From Bacilli bacterium (GTDB lineage Bacteria > Bacillota_I > Bacilli_A > RF39 > UBA660), in contig JAQVWT010000005.1 in NCBI GenBank assembly GCA_028709545.1, positions 1-35,606 of the forward strand: a stretch of 35,606 nucleotides of DNA. Direction: 5' to 3'. The stretch's first letter is position 1; each line of letters starts with the position of its first letter. Shown one piece after another: positions 15,942 through 23,130 of the stretch. The notes below the pieces were generated by a model. That model saw nothing but the letters and a program-made list of their open reading frames with translations, had not been told where the DNA came from and made no database searches. The translations under genes were made by a program, and so were the position numbers.

Positions 15942-16193
15942 TTAATCTATAATCTTTAATAATTCATCATATATTATAGTATCAACTTCAGTTGCAAATA
16001 CTTGATTTAATACTTTAATATTTTTTGCTTTATTTATTACTTCACTATCTTTTTTTAAATAGCATCCTTTACCATTTAGTTTGCCAGTTACATCAATTTT
16101 TATTTCATTTTCATAATTTACAATCCTAATTAATTCTTTTTTAGGTAATTTTTCTTTTGTAACAACGCACATTCTCATGGGAATTTTTTTCAC
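15942..16193 (-). CDS. rnpM: RNase P modulator RnpM (YlxR family, DUF448)
   Basis: This 83-residue YlxR-family protein has the signatures RMCVVTKEKLPKKELIRIV (residues 7-25) and GKLNGKGCYLKKD (about 37-49). YlxR of B. subtilis was shown to bind RNase P RNA and modulate its activity. The start is GTG (16193-16191), overlapping the last base of the nusA TAG stop, so it is translationally coupled to nusA. Position between nusA and infB is the family's standard location. Confidence 0.92.
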   Translation of the reverse strand: MKKIPMRMCVVTKEKLPKKELIRIVNYENEIKIDVTGKLNGKGCYLKKDSEVINKAKNIKVLNQVFATEVDTIIYDELLKIID

Positions 16194-17311
16194 TAATCTT
16201 CATTTCCTTCTTCAGTAATTTGCTTTAAAGTTTTAACGGTAATATGAAACTTCGTAAGTCTACTTGCAAGTTTAATATTTATTCCTTTTTTACCAATTGC
16301 CAGTGGTAAGTTATCTTCATCAACAATTGCTAAAGCTTCTCTTGTTTTTGTATCATCGATGATATTTACAATAACACCTTTAGCTGGTGATAATGCATTA
16401 GCAATATATTCGCTGTTATCTTCACTATAAAGAATTAAATCTATTTTTTCACCATTTAATTCTTTTAAAATACTAGATATTCTTGAGCCTCGCTCACCAA
16501 TACACGTTCCAATCGGATCAATTCTTTCTTGATCGGTATTTACAGCTACTTTACTTCTTACCCCTGCTTCTCTAGCAACGCCATAAAGTTGTATTACTCC
16601 ATCGGCAAGTTCTGGTATTTCTTGTTCAAATAATCTTTTAACAAAATTATTATGTTTTCTAGAACATAAGATAAGTGGTCCTTTAGGAGTTTCTTCGATT
16701 TTTTGTAAATATACTTTAATTGAAGTCCCCATTTTTACTTCTTCTCCTGGTATCATTTCGGTTTTAGGTAGTATTCCTCTTGTTCTACCTAGATCGATAT
16801 AATAATTTCTATTATCTTCCATTGCCAGCATACCTAGCATTATTTCATCTTGTTTATTTGAAAACTCTTCAATTATACTTAACTTTTCAGCATCTCTAAT
16901 CTTCTGGGTTAAAACTTGTTTAGCAGTTGATGCTGCTACTCTGCCAAAATCTTTCGGCGTCACTTCTTCTTCAATTGTCTCACCGATTTTAATATTTGCT
17001 ACAAGTTTTTGAGCATCTTCAAGTAGTATTTGAGCATCTTCATTTATTTCTGGTTCTAAATAAGTAATATTACCTTCTTCATCAACAGTTTCTTCTCCAT
17101 CAATATAATCATCGACAACTACTAAATAAGAATAAACTTTAATATCTCCAGTTTCTCTATTAATATCTACTTTAACATTAGTCTTAGAATCAAAGTTTTT
17201 CTTATAAGCAGTCATTAACGCTTGCTCCATACTTTCAAAAACTATATCTTCATTAATCCCTTTTTCTTGAGAAATATTTTTAACTGCCTTAATAAATTCT
17301 TTTGTATCCAT
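16193..17311 (-). CDS. nusA: Transcription termination/antitermination factor NusA
   Basis: This 372-residue protein has the usual Gram-positive NusA length, without the acidic C-terminal repeats of E. coli. The N-terminal RNA polymerase-binding domain spans 1 to about 125 (MDTKEFIKAVKNISQEKGI). The S1 domain is at about 135-200 (GMLAMEDNRNYYIDLGRTRG). The KH domains contain DPIGTCIGERGSRISSI and LAIGKKGINIKLASRL. It modulates pausing and intrinsic termination. It starts 3 nt after the rimP stop with SD AAAGAGG inside rimP. Confidence 0.97.
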   Translation of the reverse strand: MDTKEFIKAVKNISQEKGINEDIVFESMEQALMTAYKKNFDSKTNVKVDINRETGDIKVYSYLVVVDDYIDGEETVDEEGNITYLEPEINEDAQILLEDAQKLVANIKIGETIEEEVTPKDFGRVAASTAKQVLTQKIRDAEKLSIIEEFSNKQDEIMLGMLAMEDNRNYYIDLGRTRGILPKTEMIPGEEVKMGTSIKVYLQKIEETPKGPLILCSRKHNNFVKRLFEQEIPELADGVIQLYGVAREAGVRSKVAVNTDQERIDPIGTCIGERGSRISSILKELNGEKIDLILYSEDNSEYIANALSPAKGVIVNIIDDTKTREALAIVDEDNLPLAIGKKGINIKLASRLTKFHITVKTLKQITEEGNED

Positions 17312-17314
17312 CTC

Positions 17315-17566
17315 TTAACCTCTTTCTTTACTGGAAATATCTAATATATATTCTTCTTCTATTAAATCATACTCATCAATGAGTGGATTTATTATCTTAG
17401 TTGCACTTGTTACTGCATCTAAATCAAGACCACCGACTTTGTCTAAAGTAATCTTTAAAAATTTATATTTATTTTCTTTAACAAACTCTATTTTATCAAC
17501 GATGATTTTTTGATCAACTAATTTACTTTCAATTCCTTTTTTTATTTTTTCTAAACTCTCTTGCAT
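17315..17566 (-). CDS. rimP: Truncated ribosome maturation factor RimP (N-terminal domain only)
   Basis: RimP helps 30S maturation and is normally about 150 residues, with an N-terminal alpha-beta domain and a C-terminal SH3-like domain. Only the first is here, in 83 residues: FLKITLDKVGGLDLDAVTSATKIINP matches the conserved core, and the protein stops at ILDISSKERG, just where the family's SSPG hinge leads into the second domain. nusA begins 3 nt later, so no remnant of the second domain lies downstream. The operon position before nusA supports the identity. SD AGGAGG precedes ATG 17566. Whether the single domain still works is unknown. Confidence 0.88.
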   Translation of the reverse strand: MQESLEKIKKGIESKLVDQKIIVDKIEFVKENKYKFLKITLDKVGGLDLDAVTSATKIINPLIDEYDLIEEEYILDISSKERG

Positions 17567-17590
17567 ATATCCTCCTAAAGCAATAATAAA

Positions 17591-17610
17591 AGCGGGATGT
17601 TTTGCCCACT
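17591..17610 (-). promoter_or_regulatory. Leader hairpin of the rimP-nusA operon
   Basis: Early in the minus-strand transcript AGTGGG (17610-17605) pairs with CCCGCT (17596-17591, one G-U) around an 8-nt loop, followed by TTTATTATTG. It could be a weak attenuator that NusA itself influences, or simply a 5' stabilising stem. Confidence 0.45.
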
Positions 17611-17625
17611 TAAATCTGTATTTGT

Positions 17626-17654
17626 ATTATAGCAAAGGTAACTTCTAAAGTAAA
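17626..17654 (-). promoter_or_regulatory. Promoter of the rimP-nusA-infB-truB operon
   Basis: TTTACT (17649-17654), a 17-nt spacer and TATAAT (17626-17631) on the minus strand. The stretch 17631-17609 matches the rpsD promoter region 1716-1738 at 22 of 23 positions. Confidence 0.8.
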
Positions 17655-17712
17655 GGATTTGCATTAAAGTAAAATATGTTTTTATAAATTTTACTGAAAA
17701 TGTATTATTATA

Positions 17713-17740
17713 TAAAAAAACAACTAGCTACCAGTTGCTT
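17713..17740 (-). terminator. Terminator of pgsA, overlapping its stop codon
   Basis: On the minus strand AAGCAACT (17740-17733) pairs with AGTTGTTT (17725-17718, one G-U), followed by seven T. It overlaps the pgsA stop at 17739-17741. Confidence 0.8.
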
Positions 17741-18329
17741 ATTCAGTTAAATACTTCTTATTTAAAATAAAATACTGCACTCCAGAAAATACTGAAAGAA
17801 TAGTTGCAATAAATACTAAATAATTCCCAAGCGAGATATTTAATAATTCTAATGGTAAGTTTGAGAAAAATATCATTGAAATCCCAACCATCATAAAAAT
17901 AGTTTTAACCTTTCCCCAAATAGATGCTCCAACTGCAGCATTTTTAGACCCTGCTACCATCTTAATTGAATCAACTGCTATATCTCTTGTCACAATTACA
18001 ATTGGCACTATAACAGGCAATAAACCATCATAAGCAAGTGCTATTAATACGCCATTTACTAGTACCTTATCAGCAATAGCATCCATTACTTTACCAAAGT
18101 CCGTAACAATATTGCACTTGCGGGCTATACTTCCATCTAAGAAGTCAGTAATTGAAGCTATAATAAATAAAATTCCTGCTATTATATATTTTAAATCTAT
18201 GATGATTTTCCCAGCTACTAAATATTTTGGAAATTCTACTCCTATTTGATAAAAAGGAAAAACTAATAAAATAATCACTATAACAGCTAAAATCATTCTT
18301 CCTATCGTAATCTTATTTGGTAAATTCAT
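17739..18329 (-). CDS. pgsA: CDP-diacylglycerol-glycerol-3-phosphate 3-phosphatidyltransferase
   Basis: This 196-residue integral membrane enzyme makes phosphatidylglycerol phosphate, the first committed step to phosphatidylglycerol. The CDP-alcohol phosphotransferase motif DGSIARKCNIVTDFGKVMD is intact (Asp65, Gly66, Ala69, Arg70, Gly79, Asp83, Asp87). Several hydrophobic helices surround it. The N-terminus NLPNKITIGRM is typical of PgsA. It follows rodZ by 8 nt; the pair rodZ(ymfM)-pgsA is conserved in Firmicutes. Confidence 0.95.
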   Translation of the reverse strand: MNLPNKITIGRMILAVIVIILLVFPFYQIGVEFPKYLVAGKIIIDLKYIIAGILFIIASITDFLDGSIARKCNIVTDFGKVMDAIADKVLVNGVLIALAYDGLLPVIVPIVIVTRDIAVDSIKMVAGSKNAAVGASIWGKVKTIFMMVGISMIFFSNLPLELLNISLGNYLVFIATILSVFSGVQYFILNKKYLTE

Positions 18330-18337
18330 ACATCCTC

Positions 18338-18811
18338 CTAATTAAAATAACTCATAATATTAGTCGTTACATTTCCTACAGTAATTTGTTTAACACTCCA
18401 AATTACGGCTAAAATCACTAATACTATTATTAATAACAACATTAATACAAACTGTTTATCACTACTTTTAGGTGCAGATTTTGTATAAGGTGAGGCAACT
18501 CTTTCTTCATTTTCTTCTGCCTCAGCTTTTTCACGTGCTGCTTTTTCAATTTCCTTCATTGGAATTTTTGAAGTAATTTCAAACATATATTCATTAAATT
18601 CATCAATTACTTCAGTAGGATCCAATCCTAAATATTTTGCATAATCACTAATATGTTCTTTAAGTGCAAAAATATCTTTAAAAGCCCCCGTATTACCTTC
18701 TTCAATTTGCTCAAGTACGAGGAGCGGTATTTCTAAATCTTTGCTAACCTCATCAAGACTAACTCCCGATGACTCTCTCGTGCCTTTTAGCACTTCACTT
18801 ATCTCAGTCAA
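18338..18811 (-). CDS. rodZ: Short RodZ-like protein (HTH_25 plus one membrane helix)
   Basis: This 157-residue protein has an N-terminal helix-turn-helix of the RodZ/YmfM type (LKGTRESSGVSLDEVSKDL, LEQIEEGN, SDYAKYLGLDPTEVI; about residues 8-78). A charged juxtamembrane stretch rich in Glu/Ala/Lys follows, then one transmembrane helix at about 121-141. Only about 16 residues remain outside the cell; the extracellular beta domain of longer RodZ proteins is missing. RodZ links MreB to the membrane in elongating cells. The start is TTG 18811 with AAGGAG 10 nt upstream. It lies just after rnpB and 8 nt before pgsA. Confidence 0.85.
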   Translation of the reverse strand: MTEISEVLKGTRESSGVSLDEVSKDLEIPLLVLEQIEEGNTGAFKDIFALKEHISDYAKYLGLDPTEVIDEFNEYMFEITSKIPMKEIEKAAREKAEAEENEERVASPYTKSAPKSSDKQFVLMLLLIIVLVILAVIWSVKQITVGNVTTNIMSYFN

Positions 18812-18842
18812 GTACTTATCACTCCTTTTTAAGAAATAAAAA

Positions 18843-19195
18843 ATAATATCTTATAAGCCATATTCTGTACCTTATTTTCATAAGGCGGTAAACATTTATC
18901 TAGCTTTAGATAAAGCTTCTTTCGCAGTTTCATTTTACTTTGAAAGATTCCCCTACCAAAATTTGGGTTTCTCGCTTGCGGGGTTTACCACGTTCCACTA
19001 TACTTGTTTCCAAGTATACTCGTCTCTTTGGCACTTTTACATCTAATCTAACCATTTAACAGGTTATTTCAAAGCCGTTAGCTAAACGCTACCTAAGGTT
19101 ATTTTTTCCCTTAGCGCAAACACTAAAGTCATCTCAGACTTTGCGAGTATGGACTTTCCTCTACATTAATAATGCAGCATTTACCAAGATATTAT
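18843..19195 (-). ncRNA. rnpB: RNase P RNA (type B)
   Basis: This is the catalytic RNA that trims tRNA 5' ends. The P4 halves are clear: GAGGAAAGTCC (19161-19151) and ACAGAATATGGCTTATA (18868-18852). P1 is formed by AATATCTT (19193-19186) with AAGATATT (18852-18845), followed by a T-rich run that ends transcription. Length of about 350 nt and adjacency to gpsB match the Bacillus-type RNA. The first nucleotides of P1 overlap the gpsB stop codon (19192-19194). RnpM, encoded in the same window, binds this RNA in B. subtilis. Confidence 0.96.
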
Positions 19196-19518
19196 TCATC
19201 TCTTCCATAAACTATTTTTTCTAGTGAACTAATTCTTTTCAAAAGATCAACAGTTGTAACATTACTAGGTCTTTCATCTTGGTGAAGAGAAATACTAGTT
19301 TTTAATTTTCGATACTCAGCTTGAAGCTTTTTATTATCTTCAATTAAATTAATGTTATCTTGTTCTAATTTTTTAATTGCTTGTAAGAACTCAGTATAAT
19401 CTCTGATTATCATATCAAGATATTTATCAACTTCTTGCATTCTATATCCTCTAGCATCAATTTTAAAATCTTTTTGTAAAATTTCTTGAGGAGTTAAAAA
19501 CAATTTATCATTCATCAT
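19192..19518 (-). CDS. gpsB: Cell-cycle protein GpsB (DivIVA-like)
   Basis: This 108-residue protein matches GpsB in length. The membrane-binding N-terminal domain reads LTPQEILQKDFKIDARGYR followed by EVDKYLDMIIRDYTEF, the family signature. A coiled coil follows at about 40-75 (LEQDNINLIEDNKKLQAEY), then a short C-terminal helical region LLKRISSLEKIVYG. GpsB coordinates cell wall enzymes such as PBP1 between elongation and division. The start is ATG 19518, with AAGAAGG about 12 nt upstream; the second ATG one codon later is possible. Promoter at 19546-19574. The gpsB-rnpB order is the same as in B. subtilis. Confidence 0.94.
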   Translation of the reverse strand: MMNDKLFLTPQEILQKDFKIDARGYRMQEVDKYLDMIIRDYTEFLQAIKKLEQDNINLIEDNKKLQAEYRKLKTSISLHQDERPSNVTTVDLLKRISSLEKIVYGRDE

Positions 19519-19545
19519 AATATAACCAACCTTCTTACTTCATAT

Positions 19546-19574
19546 ATTGTATTATTATTAGATGATTTTGTCAA
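19546..19574 (-). promoter_or_regulatory. Promoter of gpsB
   Basis: TTGACA (19569-19574), a 17-nt spacer and TACAAT (19546-19551) on the minus strand, 28 nt before the ATG. A second TTGACA at 19609-19614 lies inside the small frame upstream and has no clear -10. Confidence 0.75.
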
Positions 19575-19583
19575 GATATGACC

Positions 19584-19682
19584 TCACTTATCTAATTTTG
19601 TCAAAATTTCTATTTCTCTATAATTTAATGTAAAAACAAGTAAATTATCAAGTAGTTCATTATATATTTCTTCCACCATCAT
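19584..19682 (-). CDS. Possible small protein (about 30 residues)
   Basis: The frame from ATG 19682 gives 32 residues, mainly helical (EEIYNELLDNLLVFTLNYRE), and ends in TGA 10 nt before the gpsB -35. AGGTG lies 6 nt before an in-frame GTG at 19676, which would give 30 residues. Amphipathic composition and an SD-like site make it plausible, but a frame of this size can arise by chance. Confidence 0.3.
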   Translation of the reverse strand: MMVEEIYNELLDNLLVFTLNYREIEILTKLDK

Positions 19683-19729
19683 CACCTACTCTTATAATAA
19701 TAACTATTATAAATAAGTAAAGATATTCG

Positions 19730-21436
19730 TCAATTGATGTCAAAATATTTTAATATTGTATCTGCTATCTTATTAGCAATAAGCTCTTTATTTTGCATTA
19801 TCCATGCAGCATCTTTAACATTATCATGGTGAGCTATTTCAAGTAATACTCCAAACGGAACTGCATCACTCACCTCACCTAAAGCACCACCCGCATACTT
19901 AACTCCTCTATTTGCCTCCTCTGCTTCATTATAATATATGCCAAGCAGAGCATTTTGAATTAAGTTTGCTAAACTATATGTTTTACTAGATTCCTCATTT
20001 ATCCAAGTCTCAATTCCATATTTATCATGATTAACACTCGCATTAGAATGAATTGCTAAATGAAGATCTACTCCATAATAACGTGAATCACTGATCCATA
20101 AATTAATATTACCTAGTGGACTATTTCGATAAACAATAACACCAGCGTCTTTTAATCTTTTCTCCAAATAATCAGTTAAATCATTCATCTCTTTTGCCTC
20201 ATTAGCATAACCAGTACTTGCTACTCCTAAATTACCATCTTGATTAGACGGACTTAAATAAACCGAGTATTTTTTCTTAGTACCAACATTAAAATCAAAC
20301 TCGCTGATAATACTATTATTTTTATTTGGCTCCATCACTACTGCTTTTAAAGTCATATTATCATTTATAGTAATACTACTTCGATATTTATTTCCGCTAG
20401 TTATTGGATCACTTCCATCAACTGTATAATAAATAGTACCATCCTTATTAGGATTGTGCAAAGCAACTTCAGTCCCAGCTTTAATATATTTAGGATAATA
20501 ATCAATATAAACTGGTTTTAAAGTATCTTTTTCATTCATTGTAAAAGATACACTAGTCTCTTTTGTATACTCTTTATATTCTTTATATAAAGCTTTAATC
20601 TTAATTGTATATTCTTCTGTTTTCTCTAAAAGACTAGAAGATATTATACACTTGTTTTTCTTAACAATAGTATCTTTAATTAACCTATTGCCCTTATATA
20701 TTTCCAGAAGATAACTAGTTGCATTATCCCCACCTGTATAAGTTAAAGTAATATCATTATAATCAAGAATATCACCAGTAGTTGGTGTATTTATAATAAT
20801 ATCACTTACTGGGCTTATCTTATTATATAAAGACATTTTAGCAATTGGTACTGCTCCATCAATTATTTCAACCTCAAGCTTTTGTTTTAAACCAGTATAA
20901 TACTTATTATCAATAATATAAGTATTACCTGAAAGTTTTTGTTCTTCTAACTTATAACCATTATCTGACAACCTAATTAAATAATTTTTTTTATTTATAT
21001 CTCCATCAATTAAAAGTTCATAATCTTCATTATCAACAAGGATTATATCATTTTCTAAGCTAAAGGTTGGCTCTAGATAAGTAAAAGCATAGGGATTATT
21101 ATTACTAATACTATCACCAAGTTTATCGTAAGCATAAATAACTATTTTATATTCTTCATTATATTTAATCATTTCCAAATCAATAAGCACATTTGTTTTA
21201 TTGACATTTTTAGAATAGACTTCTATATTTAAATCATTATAAACAACAACATCATAATAACTAGCTGCACCAACTTTTTCAAAATTTATATTAAAAGTAT
21301 GAGCAATATTATCAACACTTATAATACTAAAACTATTTAAAATCTTATCACTATTTAAAAGAATTGCCGACACTGCAAAAGTAACGCCAATGAAAGTTAA
21401 TAATACTGCTGTAAATGAGATAATAATTCTTTTCAT
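19730..21436 (-). CDS. Secreted N-acetylmuramoyl-L-alanine amidase (Amidase_3) with FN3-like and chitobiase-C-like domains
   Basis: This is a 568-residue wall hydrolase. Residues 1-28 form a signal peptide or anchor. About 35-310 hold three Ig/FN3-like repeats. About 320-385 is a CHB_HEX_C-type domain (GTIYYTVDGSDPITSG). Residues 388-568 are the zinc amidase, which cleaves the MurNAc-L-Ala bond. Glu413 (NEAKEMND), His463 (LHLAIHSNAS) and catalytic Glu533 (GVLLEIAHHDN) are visible. The usual first metal-ligand motif GHGG is replaced by SPSNQ (395-399), a variant I recall from Firmicutes amidases. It precedes gpsB on the same strand, fitting a cell wall role. Confidence 0.87.
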   Translation of the reverse strand: MKRIIISFTAVLLTFIGVTFAVSAILLNSDKILNSFSIISVDNIAHTFNINFEKVGAASYYDVVVYNDLNIEVYSKNVNKTNVLIDLEMIKYNEEYKIVIYAYDKLGDSISNNNPYAFTYLEPTFSLENDIILVDNEDYELLIDGDINKKNYLIRLSDNGYKLEEQKLSGNTYIIDNKYYTGLKQKLEVEIIDGAVPIAKMSLYNKISPVSDIIINTPTTGDILDYNDITLTYTGGDNATSYLLEIYKGNRLIKDTIVKKNKCIISSSLLEKTEEYTIKIKALYKEYKEYTKETSVSFTMNEKDTLKPVYIDYYPKYIKAGTEVALHNPNKDGTIYYTVDGSDPITSGNKYRSSITINDNMTLKAVVMEPNKNNSIISEFDFNVGTKKKYSVYLSPSNQDGNLGVASTGYANEAKEMNDLTDYLEKRLKDAGVIVYRNSPLGNINLWISDSRYYGVDLHLAIHSNASVNHDKYGIETWINEESSKTYSLANLIQNALLGIYYNEAEEANRGVKYAGGALGEVSDAVPFGVLLEIAHHDNVKDAAWIMQNKELIANKIADTILKYFDIN

Positions 21437-21475
21437 ACTCTCCTACTTTCTTTCTTATTATATAATATTTATCTC

Positions 21476-21497
21476 AGAAAAAAAAGGCATTAGCCTT
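21476..21497 (-). terminator. Terminator of the surface protein gene at 21496-22329
   Basis: On the minus strand AAGGC (21497-21493) pairs with GCCTT (21488-21484) across a 4-nt loop, followed by a run of T. The stop codon (21498-21496) overlaps the first arm. Confidence 0.7.
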
Positions 21498-22329
21498 AAA
21501 TTCTATTAAAGATTTCTTTTTTTCTAATAAGTAAGTAAGCAGCAACTGCAACTACGGTTAAGCCAACTACTTCAAAAGGAATTTTAACCTCTGCTGTTGG
21601 TGGACTAGATACGGTAGTTGTCGCATCTACAAAGCAATCTATATATTGTTTATGAATTTTAATAACTGGTCTTAAAACAAATTCATAGTTATCAGTTATA
21701 GAAGTTATTTCATGTGATCGGATGTACGCTAAAGGTGTAAGTGTATCTCCTGCATAATCTTCATTTAAAATAACGGCAAATACTGAAGTTTCTTCAGCCG
21801 ATTCATCATAAATTTCCGTCCAGAAATTATAGGCACTACTTGGTTTTTCCATATTTGGGTATCCTGCTGATAATGAAATCGGGGCAAGATATTTACGATT
21901 CCCCATTATCTCATACTCTCCAGTTTCCGTATTTTTAGGTAAGCCTAAATCAACCAAATCTTGGGCTTGAAGAAGTCTGACAACCTCAGCGCGTGGGCGC
22001 CATGACTCCGTTGCTTGTTGTAAAACTTCATACGCAATGGTTTTTTCCCAAATAGTTAAATCTTCATGTTCATCTGGTATTCTCTCATCAAAAACAGTTA
22101 TTGCGTTACCATACTTATCCATAACATTCTCATTTAAAAGTAGCCAAACATATGGATCATTTGCAATACTTGGTCTAATAACAAAAAACTCATGGCCAAC
22201 CGGCTCGCTTGCCTCAGACACTAACACTTTAACTCTATCTCCAACCTCAAAAGTTTCAGATACTGCTAAAGCATTTCCATTAATTGGCATAAATATAATA
22301 GTTAATAATAATATTAATATCTTTTTCAT
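21496..22329 (-). CDS. Secreted, C-terminally membrane-anchored surface protein of unknown function
   Basis: This 277-residue protein starts with a signal peptide (MKKILILLLTIIFMPINGNALA). The ectodomain contains LRPVIKIHKQYIDC, the kind of RPVI segment seen in surface proteins of gut Firmicutes. It ends in a hydrophobic helix and basic tail (FEVVGLTVVAVAAYLLIRKKE). That layout resembles a sortase substrate, but no LPxTG is present; the nearest is SPPTAEV, so it may simply stay in the membrane. SD AAGGAG precedes ATG 22329. It is upstream of the amidase with its own terminator between. I cannot assign an activity. Confidence 0.7.
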   Translation of the reverse strand: MKKILILLLTIIFMPINGNALAVSETFEVGDRVKVLVSEASEPVGHEFFVIRPSIANDPYVWLLLNENVMDKYGNAITVFDERIPDEHEDLTIWEKTIAYEVLQQATESWRPRAEVVRLLQAQDLVDLGLPKNTETGEYEIMGNRKYLAPISLSAGYPNMEKPSSAYNFWTEIYDESAEETSVFAVILNEDYAGDTLTPLAYIRSHEITSITDNYEFVLRPVIKIHKQYIDCFVDATTTVSSPPTAEVKIPFEVVGLTVVAVAAYLLIRKKEIFNRI

Positions 22330-22412
22330 AACTCGCTCCTTACTTTATTGTGTAATTTTCTAACTTAAATATAACACAAAAAACAAATAAAACCTAGCCC
22401 CAATTATTTAGT

Positions 22413-22441
22413 TTGACAACCTAAATAATCCAGTGTATATT
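22413..22441 (+). promoter_or_regulatory. Promoter of the membrane protein gene at 22460
   Basis: TTGACA (22413-22418), a 17-nt spacer and TATATT (22436-22441). Transcription should begin near 22448, giving a very short leader that just contains the SD. Confidence 0.7.
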
Positions 22442-22459
22442 TATACTAGGGTGAAGAAG

Positions 22460-23116
22460 ATGAAAAAGGGTCCTTTAACACTTAGTGTGATACATATATT
22501 TTTTTTAAGTTTAGCAATTATATTTAAAGATAAATATATTTATTTAGCACCTAGTTTAAGTGTCTCTATTTCTTTATTTATATACTCTTTTACCTTTTTA
22601 TTCCCAGTTCTAATAATCAACTGGTCTAAATTAAAAGACGCTAAAAATTTAATAAAAATAAGTACTAAAGCAATGTTTATATTTATATTAATTATTACAA
22701 TATTATCAAGTATTTCAGGAAACATAGATACAGAACATATAGATAGTGCGTTAAAACTTATATTTACACCAAATAGTATAAATATAAAAAACATTATTAT
22801 TCATTATCCTAATTTAAATATTATTGGAATTATAATAACTTATTATTTTTCACATACTATTTTAATTTCTATTTATGAAGCATTAAAAGAATATACTAAT
22901 AAATATTTAAGTTACTGTCTTTCTATATTTATAGCCTTTATCATTGATACCATGTTCATGGTACCCTTAATGCATATAACCGATATATATTACGCAAATG
23001 TTGTCATGTTAGATATTATAAAATACTTAACTGCTGCCTTTATGGTCGTTATATTTACTTCACTTATAATAATATTAATATTTACTTTTTACACTCACTT
23101 TAAAGAAAAGAATTAA
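22460..23116 (+). CDS. Multi-pass membrane protein, possibly VUT/YhhQ-like
   Basis: This 218-residue protein has about six hydrophobic helices and no long soluble domain. The segments LAPSLSVSISLFIYSFTFLF near residue 35 and FIIDTMFMVPL near residue 165 resemble the VUT_1 (YhhQ) family of queuosine-precursor transporters, which have a conserved Asp in the C-terminal helices. The match is loose, and the family's usual motifs are weak. I chose ATG 22460, preceded by AGGGTG; an in-frame ATG at 22433 lies inside the promoter. It converges on the AlkD-like gene and the two stop codons share the sequence TTAA at 23113-23116. Confidence 0.6.
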   Translation: MKKGPLTLSVIHIFFLSLAIIFKDKYIYLAPSLSVSISLFIYSFTFLFPVLIINWSKLKDAKNLIKISTKAMFIFILIITILSSISGNIDTEHIDSALKLIFTPNSINIKNIIIHYPNLNIIGIIITYYFSHTILISIYEALKEYTNKYLSYCLSIFIAFIIDTMFMVPLMHITDIYYANVVMLDIIKYLTAAFMVVIFTSLIIILIFTFYTHFKEKN

Positions 23117-23130
23117 ACTTTTCTTTTTTT
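23102..23130. terminator. Convergent terminator with both stop codons in its loop
   Basis: AAAGAAAAG (23102-23110) pairs with CTTTTCTTT (23118-23126) around a 7-nt loop. The loop holds TTAA (23113-23116), which is the stop of the plus-strand gene and of the minus-strand gene at once. A T run follows on the plus strand. Confidence 0.82.

Noticed and set aside
22037-22363. Antisense frames opposite surface protein, infB, pnp and GNAT genes (e.g. here, 13188-13400, 14197-14478, 26167-26415, 27619-27891)
   Set aside because: They lie entirely opposite clearly coding genes, lack SD sites and encode low-complexity hydrophobic products.
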